Below, in pieces: positions 8,963-17,655 of a DNA stretch of 45,144 nt. The stretch covers positions 1 to 45,144 of the forward strand of contig NZ_QRNF01000028.1 of NCBI RefSeq assembly GCF_003474435.1, given 5' to 3'. Numbering within the stretch: the first letter of the stretch is position 1; the number at the start of each line of letters is the position of its first letter. The DNA comes from Ruminococcus sp. AF46-10NS (GTDB lineage Bacteria > Bacillota > Clostridia > Lachnospirales > Lachnospiraceae). Made by a program: the position numbers and the translations under genes. The notes under the pieces are model-generated. The model had not been told where the DNA came from. It did not search any database and saw only the letters and a list, made by a program, of their open reading frames with translations.

Positions 8963-9468
8963 TTATGTTTTCTTTTTTTGCCATATATACAGCAAAAGCG
9001 ACAAAATAAATTCTGCCATTCCGCGAAAAACACATTGTATCCGCTCTGCCTGGACAGCTGTTTTCGGAAGCATCAGATACCTCTGGAAATTCGTTTTCAT
9101 TTCTTTCCATTTTTTCATCCAGAACCCAAAATCTGACCACTGATCCGGGATCCAGTCTTTTATAGTTTCACCATTTACAAAACCGGTAAGGCTGTTTTCC
9201 ATAAGAAACCGGCTGGCCTTCGTTTTTCCGTATCCCCCTGCATTTTCAGGAAACCCCTGGTATATACGGTATCTTTTTTCCGGGGTCTGATCAAAAGAAG
9301 CGTTTCCTTTCAGGGAAGAACCTGCCGAACTGTATAGTTTTCTCCCTTTACTGTCAGGATGTTTCCTGCGGCATTTGGGGTTCCAAAAAGTTCCTCTGCC
9401 GTTTTCCGGCTGATCACACAGCCATCCTGGTCATCTTCTGCAAGGCCGCCCAGCCGCCAGTCATATAA
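8963..9468 (-). pseudogene. Remnant of an ABC transporter permease with MacB-type extracellular domain
   Basis: Reading down the minus strand from 9468, the frame contains DGCVISRKTAEELFGTPNA and then GNILTVKGENYTVRQVLP. This matches the pattern of a MacB periplasmic core domain (Ser-Arg-x-x-Ala-x-x-Leu-Phe-Gly, then a V-x-G-V-like strand). The frame then stops near 9310 and resumes one base over as KGNASFDQTPEKRYRIYQGF, running to a hydrophobic segment (FILSLLLYIW) and a stop at 8963. The N-terminal TM helix and the C-terminal FtsX membrane domain are missing. The head of the remnant is cut at 9466-9470, exactly where the histidine kinase remnant begins on the other strand. It is a decayed gene, probably from another transporter similar to the one at 9.8-15.3 kb. 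Confidence 0.65.
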
Positions 9469-9470
9469 TC

Positions 9471-9713
9471 TTGCTTACTATTTCCGATAACGGGCCCGGT
9501 ATTCCGGAAGAGTCCAGAAAAGAAGTATTCCGGCGTTTTTACCGCATAGATTCCTCTAGGAAAGACAAACAGCATTTTGGTCTTGGCCTTTCCATTGCCA
9601 GGGAGATCGTTTCTCTTCACGGCGGAACCATTACAGTTTCTGAGACTCCAGGCGGCAGGGCGACCTTTACCATGCTTCTCCCGAAACAGTCTTCAAACTC
9701 CAAAAACTATTGA
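9471..9713 (+). pseudogene. Truncated sensor histidine kinase, C-terminal ATPase fragment
   Basis: The 80 residues contain the G1 box (SDNGPGIP), the F box (EVFRRFYRID), the G2 box (GLGLSIA) and the C-terminal strand pattern of a HATPase_c domain (HGGTITVSETPGGRATFTMLLP). The dimerisation/His-box domain, the N box and any sensor or TM regions are absent. No start codon with a ribosome site is present. It starts abruptly at the breakpoint shared with the permease remnant on the opposite strand, so it is a deletion relic. No response regulator gene is adjacent. Confidence 0.85.
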
Positions 9714-9723
9714 TCTTCAGATA

Positions 9724-9780
9724 TAAAAATACAGCACATGTTGCCGAAACTATTCCGCAAATACATGTGCTGTGTTTTTA
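9724..9780. terminator. Bidirectional intrinsic terminator
   Basis: ACAGCACATG (9731-9740) pairs with CATGTGCTGT (9764-9773). A T-rich tail follows on the plus strand, and an A run precedes the stem, giving a T run on the minus strand. It ends the ABC export operon on the minus strand. Confidence 0.85.
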
Positions 9781-9795
9781 TGTGTAAATTATTTT

Positions 9796-11058
9796 CTACT
9801 CACTGCGAAGGGCATCAATCGGATTAAGATTAGCTGCCTTTACAGATGGGAGAAGTCCGAAGATCAGACCGATCAGCATGGAAAATACCACAGAACCGAT
9901 AATAGCCGGTACACTGATAGCCGTTGGTGCCCCTGAGACCTGAGCCACCACCCTGGATAGTATGATTCCCAGAACAACTCCTATAATTCCTCCAATACTG
10001 GTCAGTACTGAAGCCTCCGTCAGAAATTGCCCCAGGATAATATTCTTTCTTGCTCCGATAGCCTTTTTCAGACCGATCTCACTGGTACGTTCTGTGACAG
10101 ATACCAGCATGATATTCATAACACCGATACCACCTACAAGAAGAGAGATACTTGCGATCCAGATCAGCTGCTGATTGGTACTCTCACTGAGCTTCTGCAG
10201 GTTCTTGACCTTCTCCATAATGTCTTCCGCTTTATATTTAAAGTTCGATTTGTTTTTTTCATTCTGGATTCCTGCATTCAGCACATCCTCTGCTGCTTTG
10301 CCCACAGCACTCATATTATCTGTGCTGTCTGCACGGACGATCACATTCTGAGGCTGATCAAACTTAAATGCGATCGGCCAGGTAGCATCCGGAATCATCA
10401 CACTTCCCATGATCGTCTGGGAATATTCCTCATACTCGGAAAGTGTGTTGATCTTAGGCATGCTGTCCTCACTCTGGGTAATCACTCCTACAATAACATA
10501 TGGCTCTGAACCAACCTCAATGGTCTTTCCTACAGGATTCTCACTTCCGAAAATATTCTGCGCAGCATTGGAATCTACAAGAGCAACTTTGCGAAAGCTG
10601 TCATAATCCTTCTGCACAAAACCTCTTCCTGACTGAATCATATATCCCATCGTTTTGATATAATTCTGATCAATTCCGTATACAGTTCCTCCCTGAAAAC
10701 TTGTGTTCATATAATAAACACTTGCAGACTGGCTGCTATAATAAAAAGTGGAGCTGAGCACATGATCCAGATCACCGATCGCTGATTTCTGGGCATCGGA
10801 TATAACCGGCGGCGTGGAACTATTTCCATAGGAACCGTAATCCATGTCATATGTGCTGTCTCCATCATAAAGAAGAACCTGCACTGTGTTGTTTCCGGAA
10901 CCGATCAGGTCTTCCTTAATCTGTTCACTGGTTCCCTTGATCGTAGATACAATTGCAATAATTGATGCAATACCAATAATAATACCAAGCATGGTCAGAA
11001 AGGATCTCATCTTATGTGACCATATTCCCTGAAAAGCCAGGCGTATATTTTCAAGCAT
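9796..11058 (-). CDS. MacB-type ABC transporter permease
   Basis: The 420-residue protein has the MacB/FtsX layout. An N-terminal TM helix (MRSFLTMLGIIIGIASIIAI) is followed by an extracellular MacB core domain of about 230 residues (with VALVDSNAAQNIFGSENPVG). Three C-terminal TM helices follow, with the MNIMLVSVTERTSEIG cytoplasmic motif and a terminal NPIDALRSE. It is expected to work with the ATPase at 13198-13869 and the adaptors, exporting a peptide, antibiotic or lipid-like substrate by mechanotransmission. It is the last gene of the four-gene operon, 17 bases after the large adaptor gene. Confidence 0.93.
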   Translation of the reverse strand: MLENIRLAFQGIWSHKMRSFLTMLGIIIGIASIIAIVSTIKGTSEQIKEDLIGSGNNTVQVLLYDGDSTYDMDYGSYGNSSTPPVISDAQKSAIGDLDHVLSSTFYYSSQSASVYYMNTSFQGGTVYGIDQNYIKTMGYMIQSGRGFVQKDYDSFRKVALVDSNAAQNIFGSENPVGKTIEVGSEPYVIVGVITQSEDSMPKINTLSEYEEYSQTIMGSVMIPDATWPIAFKFDQPQNVIVRADSTDNMSAVGKAAEDVLNAGIQNEKNKSNFKYKAEDIMEKVKNLQKLSESTNQQLIWIASISLLVGGIGVMNIMLVSVTERTSEIGLKKAIGARKNIILGQFLTEASVLTSIGGIIGVVLGIILSRVVAQVSGAPTAISVPAIIGSVVFSMLIGLIFGLLPSVKAANLNPIDALRSE

Positions 11059-11075
11059 GAAATTTCTCCTTCCTG

Positions 11076-13193
11076 TTATTCGTTATACATATCATCCAGC
11101 GATACTTCTTTTGTCCGGGCACCTTCCTGTACGGTATCCCCATAAGGGAATGCCAGAAGATCATCCGATTTCAGACCAGATGTTACGACTGCATAGTAGC
11201 CACTGTTTACAATACTTCCAACTGTAACCTGCTGTTTCTTTAAAGTTCCGTTATTGTCTTTATAAACATAGCTGTTTCCATGTTCTGTCCGGATAAAAGC
11301 TTTCATCACAACGAGACTTCCTTTTGCAAGTTTATTAGACTGCAGAGTTATGGTCACATAATTCTGATCTGTGAACTGCAGGGACTGATCTGTGATCTCC
11401 GCATTAAATGTATAGTAAGATACATTAGGATTGGAATCTCCTCCATAAGAAAAATTGTTGGAGGAATCCACCGGATAGTCCGATACATTCAAAACTCTGG
11501 CCTCGAAGCTTCCGGAATCATAACTGGTGCACTGAAGAAGCGCGCCCTCCTGCATCTGATCCCTCATCAGCTCACTGACTGTACCGGTTACATAGAATCC
11601 ATCCTTACTCTTTACTTTAAGAAAAGCATCTCCATTGTAAGAACCGGTTGCCTCATCGCCAATATATGCAACTGTTCCATCCAGCTTACTTGTCACAAGT
11701 TTGTTCTTTACCTTATTTTCAAGTTTGGTGATATTCAGATTATTTTCTTCAATATCAAGCTTCAGACTTGATATCTTATTCTTCTGGATCTTGATGGCAT
11801 CCTCTCTTGACATGGCACTACCATCTGTACTGTCATCTCCGTCTCCTCCATCACCCGGAATATCATCATCACCGGAATTGTTATCATACTTTGATGCTCC
11901 ATCCAATGTAAATTCTGTCTCTGCATACATATAAACAGGTTTTTCCAGAAGGCTTCCATCAATAAGATAATATCCTGTACAGGATACTTTCCTGTCATTG
12001 AAATCTGCAATGGTGTCATTCTCATGGAATTCCAGCTGGAACCAGCTTCCGCCTTCCTGTACTACCTTTGTTCCATCTTCACTGTAGCCGGCCATACGGT
12101 TAAAGAAAGATCCCATAACTGTAACTTTGCCTTTGGCACTGCTTACCAGAAAAACATATGGATCTTCCTCTGTACCAGTACCTGTAAAAGGCTCAGATTT
12201 ATAATCCAGTTTCTTATAAAATTGTGGCTCACCGTCTGTAATTCCCGGAATTCCCGGTTCTGTATAATCCGGATTTTGAAGTTCATCAGGTCCTAACGTT
12301 GGCGTTGGAGTCGGAGATACTGTCGGTGCATCATCTGTTCCTGAATTCCAGTCTGCTCCTCCATCTGTAAAATCACTGGCTGAAGGATCCTGAAAAGATG
12401 GTCCGGCAGTGGCATCATCGGAATCATCTGTAACATTATCGGATGACTGATTACTGTCGCTGCTGAAATCTCCGGAAGATGTATCCTGTGAAAGATCCTC
12501 CGCACCCTGGAAAGCATTATCTGTAGTTTCTGTTTCGTCTGACTGCACAGTTTCCGCTGCCTGTACAGCTGTATCGGATGACGCTTCCGTAAAAGCACTG
12601 AGAAGCAGCGGATGAGATGCGGATGCCAGATAATTTCCATCTGCCACAGATGCAGCTGATCCGGTTATTGACTGCATGGAATCATCTCCGTTTCCATCAG
12701 ATCCTGCATCAGATGAACTCATTTCATCATCACTTCCTGTTTTATTGCCTACTGAATCCAGCCCTGCATCATCTGTACCGTCTGTATCATCCTCAACAGG
12801 GCCTCCGTTCTGAAGACTTACAAGACGTTTCTGTGCCTTGGCAAGATCCTGTTCCTGTTTCTGCAGTTTCAGTTTTGCAATATTCAGTTCCATCTCTACA
12901 AGAGTCATGTCAAAAGAGATCAGATTGTCTCCTTTTTTTACATCGTCACCCTGTGAAACATATATCTTATCAATGATCATATCCTTATCCATGTTTACAT
13001 TCTGGGTAACATTGGTAGTAATGGTTCCGTCCAAAGTTGTTTCAGAATACCAGTCCGTCTGCAGATTGCTGACACTTGTTACCGGTACTTCTGTTACCTT
13101 GGATTCTTTTACATGTCGCAGGCCTATGTAGATTCCTCCCACAGCAAGTACCACGATCAGCACACCTGCAATGACTCTCTTCACAATTTTCAT
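11076..13193 (-). CDS. HlyD/MacA-type efflux adaptor with large insertion in the coiled-coil hairpin
   Basis: The start is the ATG at 13193 (705 residues), preceded by AGAGGTG; the open frame further upstream overlaps the ATPase gene. One N-terminal TM helix anchors the protein. The first biotinyl-lipoyl half (DKIYVSQGDDVKKGDNLISF) and the first coiled-coil arm (to about residue 130) are normal. About 330 residues then intervene before the second arm (about 462-495) and the second lipoyl half (LVTSKLDGTVAYIGDEATG). The insertion has a Ser/Asp/Thr-rich stretch, a Pro/Thr linker (VSPTPTPTLGP), a likely folded domain of about 120 residues beginning near FTGTGTEEDPYVFLV, and a Gly/Asp tail. Beta-barrel and membrane-proximal domains follow. 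MacA-like adaptors normally have a short hairpin tip here, so this protein is about twice the usual size. Confidence 0.88.
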   Translation of the reverse strand: MKIVKRVIAGVLIVVLAVGGIYIGLRHVKESKVTEVPVTSVSNLQTDWYSETTLDGTITTNVTQNVNMDKDMIIDKIYVSQGDDVKKGDNLISFDMTLVEMELNIAKLKLQKQEQDLAKAQKRLVSLQNGGPVEDDTDGTDDAGLDSVGNKTGSDDEMSSSDAGSDGNGDDSMQSITGSAASVADGNYLASASHPLLLSAFTEASSDTAVQAAETVQSDETETTDNAFQGAEDLSQDTSSGDFSSDSNQSSDNVTDDSDDATAGPSFQDPSASDFTDGGADWNSGTDDAPTVSPTPTPTLGPDELQNPDYTEPGIPGITDGEPQFYKKLDYKSEPFTGTGTEEDPYVFLVSSAKGKVTVMGSFFNRMAGYSEDGTKVVQEGGSWFQLEFHENDTIADFNDRKVSCTGYYLIDGSLLEKPVYMYAETEFTLDGASKYDNNSGDDDIPGDGGDGDDSTDGSAMSREDAIKIQKNKISSLKLDIEENNLNITKLENKVKNKLVTSKLDGTVAYIGDEATGSYNGDAFLKVKSKDGFYVTGTVSELMRDQMQEGALLQCTSYDSGSFEARVLNVSDYPVDSSNNFSYGGDSNPNVSYYTFNAEITDQSLQFTDQNYVTITLQSNKLAKGSLVVMKAFIRTEHGNSYVYKDNNGTLKKQQVTVGSIVNSGYYAVVTSGLKSDDLLAFPYGDTVQEGARTKEVSLDDMYNE

Positions 13194-13197
13194 GTTA

Positions 13198-13869
13198 TCA
13201 CCTCTTTTCCTGCAGCTCACCATCACGGATGGTAACAACTCTCTTGGCATGTGCTGCAATCTCAGGGTCATGGGTGATCATCAGTACAGAAACTCCTTCA
13301 TCATTCAGTTTTTGAAAAAGTTCCATAACCTGTGCTCCGGACTTCGTATCCAGCGCACCGGTAGGCTCGTCGGCCAGCAGGAGTTTCGGATTGTTCACAA
13401 TAGCTCTTGCAATGGCAACCCTCTGCATCTGTCCTCCTGATAACTGGTTCGGCTTGAAATTCACTCGTTCTGCAAGTCCAACTCGTTCCAGTGCCTTCAA
13501 TGCTCGTTCCCTACGTTCTTTTTTGGGAACTTTCGCGTAATTCAGAGGCAATTCCACATTGGTAAGTGCACTCTGCCTTGGAAGAAGATGAAAACTCTGA
13601 AATACAAAACCGATCGTCTTAAGGCGGAGATCTGACATCTCATTCTCAGAGCATTTGGCGATATCTTCCCCATTCAGGAGGAATGTACCTTTGGTCGGCT
13701 TATCCAGACATCCGATAATATTCATCAGTGTGGTCTTTCCGGAACCGGACGGCCCCATAATTGCCACATATTCTCCCTCCTCCATAGAAAAATTCACGTC
13801 CTTCAGTACAGGAACTGTCATTTTTCCCTGCTGGTAATCCTTATATATTCCTTTTAAATCCAAAATCAT
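13198..13869 (-). CDS. ABC transporter ATP-binding protein, MacB/LolD type
   Basis: This is a 223-residue ATPase of the MacB/LolD group: Walker A GPSGSGKTT, Q-loop FVFQSFHLLPRQSALTNVELPL, signature LSGGQMQRVAIARA, Walker B LLLADEPTGALD, and the H-loop in MITHDPE. It powers the permease at 9796-11058. The ATG at 13869 overlaps the stop codon of the upstream adaptor (ATGA), and the downstream adaptor ATG lies four bases after its stop, so the genes are tightly coupled. Confidence 0.96.
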   Translation of the reverse strand: MILDLKGIYKDYQQGKMTVPVLKDVNFSMEEGEYVAIMGPSGSGKTTLMNIIGCLDKPTKGTFLLNGEDIAKCSENEMSDLRLKTIGFVFQSFHLLPRQSALTNVELPLNYAKVPKKERRERALKALERVGLAERVNFKPNQLSGGQMQRVAIARAIVNNPKLLLADEPTGALDTKSGAQVMELFQKLNDEGVSVLMITHDPEIAAHAKRVVTIRDGELQEKR

Positions 13870-15317
13870 TCTGTCGGTGCTCCTTCCATCGGAACAAGAT
13901 CATCTCCAGAAGAAATATCATCGGTAACATCCGTCATATCACTGTCTGATGTTCCATCTTCGATCATCTCCGGTTCTTCTCCATCACTTTCCAGATCTCC
14001 ATAATCTGCATCAGAACTATCTCCATAATCCTCTTCGCTGTCCCCGGTATCGTACATAGCCGCAGTAGTCTGGCTGGTAGTTCCTTCTACCACAGAAATT
14101 CCTTCTTTCAATTCATCTGTCGGAAATGCGATCTTATCTTTCTCAGTAAGGCCATCTGCAATCTCATATTCTGCAAGATTCTCATCATACTGCCCCAGTA
14201 CAACACTTCTCTTCTCCAGTTTATTATTGTCTCCTGAAACCCATACATAAGGGTTATCTGTATCTGCATCAACAATAAAATAGTCATTCAGCCAGATGCC
14301 GATCTTTTCTTCATCCTGACCTTCATCTGCTTCAATATAAACATGCTGTCCAAGCATCAGGCCGTCAGAAGAATCCAGATTCACATAAAAAGGATATGTA
14401 CTGGAGGATGTCTGATCATCGCTTGAACCGGACATTCCATACATAGCCATGTCTGAGCTCTTATTCTCAGTAGAATTATCCATGTCCACAGCCCCCATGG
14501 TTCCTTTCCATGTCTTTGATGAATCTACTCTGGACCGGATGATCACAGGTGTTCCCTCAATAATGGAATCTCTGTTTATCTCATTTACTGTTCCCTTTAC
14601 ACGATAAGCACCTGTACTCAGGATCGTGATAAAAGCATTGCTGGAACTGTCCCCGGAACCGGAATCTGAAGAATCTCCCTCTGTAAGTGTATCATTCACT
14701 CCCTCAGATTCATCTCCGCCCATCTTGGAAGTATCGATCTTCTGGATCACTCCATCAATCTCGCTGCGGACCTCCGTGTTCTGAGTTGCCTGAGAAAGTT
14801 TCTCAATCTCTGCCTGTTTGCTCTTCTGATCGTACTCGTTCTTCTTGAGATTCATTTTCTGTGTTTCGATTTCTATTGTATAGGAAAGCTGATTGTCTGC
14901 TGTAGCCTTCTTTTTCTCAGTTTCCAGTGTAGTGATCTGATCAGAGATACTTAATGCCTCATTCTTCAGACGATCCAGTGCCAGCTGTGCTTCCTGGAGA
15001 CTCTGTTGAATGCTTCCAAGATCATACTGGAAAAGAAGCTGTCCCTTCTTCACTTCCTCACCTGTTTTTACCTGCACTTCTTTTACCTTCCGTCCACTCT
15101 CAATCTTTACCTGTACAGTCTCCTGCGGTTCTACCACACCGGCATACCGGTTCTCAACGCCGGAATCTGTCTCCGAAAGTTTACTTATCTTAGTTACATA
15201 TACGGTATCACTGCCGCCTGTGGATCCTGTATGATGTGTATAATAATACCAGCCGCCTGCTCCGATTCCAGCTGCCAGGATGAGGATCCCAAGGGCAATT
15301 AAAATGCGTTTTTTCAT
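13866..15317 (-). CDS. HlyD/MacA-type efflux adaptor, first gene of export operon
   Basis: The 483-residue protein starts with a TM helix (ILIALGILILAAGIGAGGWYY). A lipoyl half (KEVQVKTGEEVKKGQLLFQYD) and an uninterrupted coiled-coil hairpin (about residues 95-185) follow, then the second lipoyl half (VRSEIDGVIQKID), a beta-barrel region and an acidic Ser/Asp-rich C-terminal tail (about 420-483). Low-complexity Ser/Gly/Asp inserts also lie in the barrel region. AGAGGA precedes the ATG at 15317. It is a paralogue of the larger adaptor in the same operon, which gives a transporter with two different adaptors. Confidence 0.9.
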   Translation of the reverse strand: MKKRILIALGILILAAGIGAGGWYYYTHHTGSTGGSDTVYVTKISKLSETDSGVENRYAGVVEPQETVQVKIESGRKVKEVQVKTGEEVKKGQLLFQYDLGSIQQSLQEAQLALDRLKNEALSISDQITTLETEKKKATADNQLSYTIEIETQKMNLKKNEYDQKSKQAEIEKLSQATQNTEVRSEIDGVIQKIDTSKMGGDESEGVNDTLTEGDSSDSGSGDSSSNAFITILSTGAYRVKGTVNEINRDSIIEGTPVIIRSRVDSSKTWKGTMGAVDMDNSTENKSSDMAMYGMSGSSDDQTSSSTYPFYVNLDSSDGLMLGQHVYIEADEGQDEEKIGIWLNDYFIVDADTDNPYVWVSGDNNKLEKRSVVLGQYDENLAEYEIADGLTEKDKIAFPTDELKEGISVVEGTTSQTTAAMYDTGDSEEDYGDSSDADYGDLESDGEEPEMIEDGTSDSDMTDVTDDISSGDDLVPMEGAPTE

Positions 15318-15367
15318 ATCTGTCCTCTTTTCTCAGCTTAATGCAGAAACTATATGTTGCTTAAAAC

Positions 15368-15373
15368 ATCATA
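15368..15373 (-). promoter_or_regulatory. Probable -10 element of the ABC export operon
   Basis: TATGAT on the minus strand lies about 50 bases before the adaptor start codon. The -35 match (TTTTCT, 18 bases upstream) is poor, so the assignment is tentative. Confidence 0.4.
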
Positions 15374-15473
15374 TCAGATTAAAACCAAAAAGAAAAGTCC
15401 CTTGGGAAAGTGATGCAGATTTCACAAATTTTTCACTATTTTTTCATGAAAATCATATGGTTTTAATGGTTTT

Positions 15474-15502
15474 TTGACTTTTAAGGCGATTTCTGGTAAA
15501 AT
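15474..15502 (+). promoter_or_regulatory. Promoter of the lipoprotein gene
   Basis: TTGACT (15474-15479), a 17-base spacer and TAAAAT (15497-15502) make a near-consensus sigma-A promoter. A ribosome site (AAAGGA) and the ATG at 15536 follow. Confidence 0.8.
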
Positions 15503-15535
15503 TAAATGTAAATTTTTTTGAAAGGAAAGAACGAT

Positions 15536-16777
15536 ATGAAGACAGTGAAATACCTGCTGGCTTTTTTCTTTGTTTTTCTGGCAGTCTTTATGTGTGGCTG
15601 CTCCCATTCAGCAAAAACATCAGCAGAAAAAACTATCTCAAAGGATCTGGATCTTCTCAAAAATCTGGATTCTGATACAACCATGAAATACATATCGTAC
15701 CAGGAACTGTTTCCGGCTTCTGAAAACAATGCAGAGCTTTCTGATGATATAAAGGAAGTTTTTTCTCTCTTTTTCCGGAATTTCGATTACAAAATTCTGG
15801 ATATCTCTGTTGACCAGAACCAGAAAACTGCTTCTGCCCTTATACGGCTTACCACTCTGGATGCGGAGACTCTTGCGAAAGATTTTATTTCTGCAAGCCT
15901 CCAGAATGAAATCCTGGAAACCGCTTCCGGCGAAGAAAACACTGATAAAAACAGCAATTCTCTGGAAGAGCGTTATCTGCTCCTGCATAAACTGTTAAAA
16001 AATAACTCCTACAATACTGCTGAACGCAATACATCGGTTCAGCTGATCAACCATGGTTCTTCCTCTGAACCGGACTGGGAGATCACACACAGTGCTTCTC
16101 TGGAAAATGATCTGGTCGGCGGTCTTATCTCTTATCTGTCTGATCCTGATCTTGTTCCACCGGATAAGACCCTTGATATCTATCTGAAAACGCTTCAGGA
16201 TATGGATGTGCAGCAGATGGCCAATTATCTTGGTCTGGATTCAATACTCAACACTTCTGACTCTGCCAAAAATGCCATTGCCTCTGCCCTGATGGAACAG
16301 TTTCATTCCTGTTTTAATTATAAAATAACAGATACTTCTGCATCCGGTTACAGTGCCACGGTCAATGCAGAACTTACCACTTTTGACAGCGATTCCATCC
16401 TCTCTCAGTATGAAGAAGAGCTGAATACTTATCTGGATTCTGCTGATGCCGTGATAGACGGATCACAGAAACGATACAATAAGTCCCACGAACTTCTTCT
16501 TGACAGCATCAAAAACAATGAGGCCACCATAACAGCCACTGCTACTTTCCATCTGACTAATGACGGAGCTTCCTGGAAACTGGAAGATGCAGGTACAGAA
16601 CTTGGCAACGCTATTTTCGGAACTCTGACTGCTTCACCTGTTCCGGAAGACGCAGCTGAAGATGCTGATTCTGAGGAAATTTCTGATACAGATATTTCCG
16701 GCGAATCTACTGAAGATATTCCTTCCGATGATGACAGCTCAGACAACACTTCCGATAATTCTGAAGAAACCGAATAA
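15536..16777 (+). CDS. Lipoprotein with internally duplicated domain, function unknown
   Basis: No family is firmly recognised; DUF5105-like lipoproteins are one possibility. The ATG at 15536 (413 residues) is preferred over an upstream in-frame ATG because AAAGGA precedes it. The signal peptide ends in LAVFMCGCS, with Cys22 (or Cys20) as the likely lipidated residue. The body contains two similar halves. Each has a helical start, then a strand pattern (FDYKILDISVDQNQKTASALIRLTT near 75-100; FNYKITDTSASGYSATVNAELTT near 255-280), and each ends with a Trp followed by acidic residues (W-x-I/L). This suggests two NTF2-like domains. The tail is an acidic Ser/Asp/Glu stretch. It is a monocistronic plus-strand gene with its own promoter and terminator, divergent from the ABC export operon. 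Confidence 0.8.
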   Translation: MKTVKYLLAFFFVFLAVFMCGCSHSAKTSAEKTISKDLDLLKNLDSDTTMKYISYQELFPASENNAELSDDIKEVFSLFFRNFDYKILDISVDQNQKTASALIRLTTLDAETLAKDFISASLQNEILETASGEENTDKNSNSLEERYLLLHKLLKNNSYNTAERNTSVQLINHGSSSEPDWEITHSASLENDLVGGLISYLSDPDLVPPDKTLDIYLKTLQDMDVQQMANYLGLDSILNTSDSAKNAIASALMEQFHSCFNYKITDTSASGYSATVNAELTTFDSDSILSQYEEELNTYLDSADAVIDGSQKRYNKSHELLLDSIKNNEATITATATFHLTNDGASWKLEDAGTELGNAIFGTLTASPVPEDAAEDADSEEISDTDISGESTEDIPSDDDSSDNTSDNSEETE

Positions 16778-16798
16778 TAGGATTTGAACATATTAAAC

Positions 16799-16864
16799 AA
16801 AAAACTCCCGCAAGATTCCACGCTTTTCTTTTTTCGAAAAGCACGATCCCTGCGGGAGTTTTAG
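16799..16864. terminator. Bidirectional terminator between lipoprotein and TSUP genes
   Basis: AACTCCCGCA (16803-16812) pairs with TGCGGGAGTT (16851-16860), and a nested GCTTTTC/GAAAAGC stem extends the hairpin. An A run precedes and a T run follows, so both convergent genes can use it. Confidence 0.88.
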
Positions 16865-16893
16865 TTTTCTTCATATGTGATATCTAATATTTT

Positions 16894-17649
16894 TTATACC
16901 CCTGATATGATCTTGATAAAAAGCAAAGCAAGCACCACAAGGATAATCGGCCGGATGATCCGGCTTCCGTTTTTCATGACCATACCTGCTCCTGTATAAT
17001 GTCCTGCAATGGAAAATACAGAAGCGGCGATTCCAAGAGTGATCATGATTTTTCCACTTAAAAGAAACACCACAAGAGCTGCCACGTTGGAAGAGAGATT
17101 GGTAAGCTTCATCGTACCGGAAGCTTTTGCCACGCTCATCTTCGCTGCCCCTGTATACAGAAGCAGCAGAAATGTACCTGTTCCAGGCCCATAAAATCCA
17201 TCGTAACATCCCACAGCAAGAGAGCAGATGGCACAGATTAAAATCTGTTTCTTTCTGGCGATCTCACCGCCCTGCTCATCCATATTCTTCTTTCGAAGTA
17301 CATAAAAAGCCACGATCGGAAGAACAGGAATCAGCATATATCTTAAAAGCTTATCACTTGCTACAAGTGCCAGATGTGCCCCTATGGTAGATCCCAGAAG
17401 AGCCATAGGAATACAGGGGATCACCAGTACCCAGTCCACAAAATTGTTTTTGCACAGGCGGATCGTAGAGATCAGCGTTCCGGTCGCAGAAGAAAGCTTA
17501 TTGGTTGCAACTGCATTATGTATGGGAACTCCGGACAAAAGATAAGCAGGCAGGGAGATAAGTCCTCCCCCACCTGCTACAGCATCTACAAATCCGGCAA
17601 GAAATACAAGTGGACAAACGATCAGAAATGTATAGATTGTCGGCTGCAT
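16894..17649 (-). CDS. TSUP (TauE/SafE) family membrane transporter
   Basis: The 251-residue protein has about eight hydrophobic segments and the TSUP hallmarks GFVDAVAGGGGLISLPAYL near the N-terminus and GCYDGFYGPGTGTFLL at the start of the second half, reflecting the internal duplication of the family. Members export or import small organosulfur or carboxylate anions; the substrate here cannot be inferred. The ATG at 17649 lies six bases after the aspS stop, so it is the last gene of the long housekeeping operon. Confidence 0.92.
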   Translation of the reverse strand: MQPTIYTFLIVCPLVFLAGFVDAVAGGGGLISLPAYLLSGVPIHNAVATNKLSSATGTLISTIRLCKNNFVDWVLVIPCIPMALLGSTIGAHLALVASDKLLRYMLIPVLPIVAFYVLRKKNMDEQGGEIARKKQILICAICSLAVGCYDGFYGPGTGTFLLLLYTGAAKMSVAKASGTMKLTNLSSNVAALVVFLLSGKIMITLGIAASVFSIAGHYTGAGMVMKNGSRIIRPIILVVLALLFIKIISGV

Positions 17650-17655
17650 GATAAA

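Noticed and set aside
9414..9620. Minus-strand 68-residue frame over the kinase remnant
   Set aside because: It is a shadow of the histidine kinase fragment and crosses the breakpoint; it has no ribosome site or family features.
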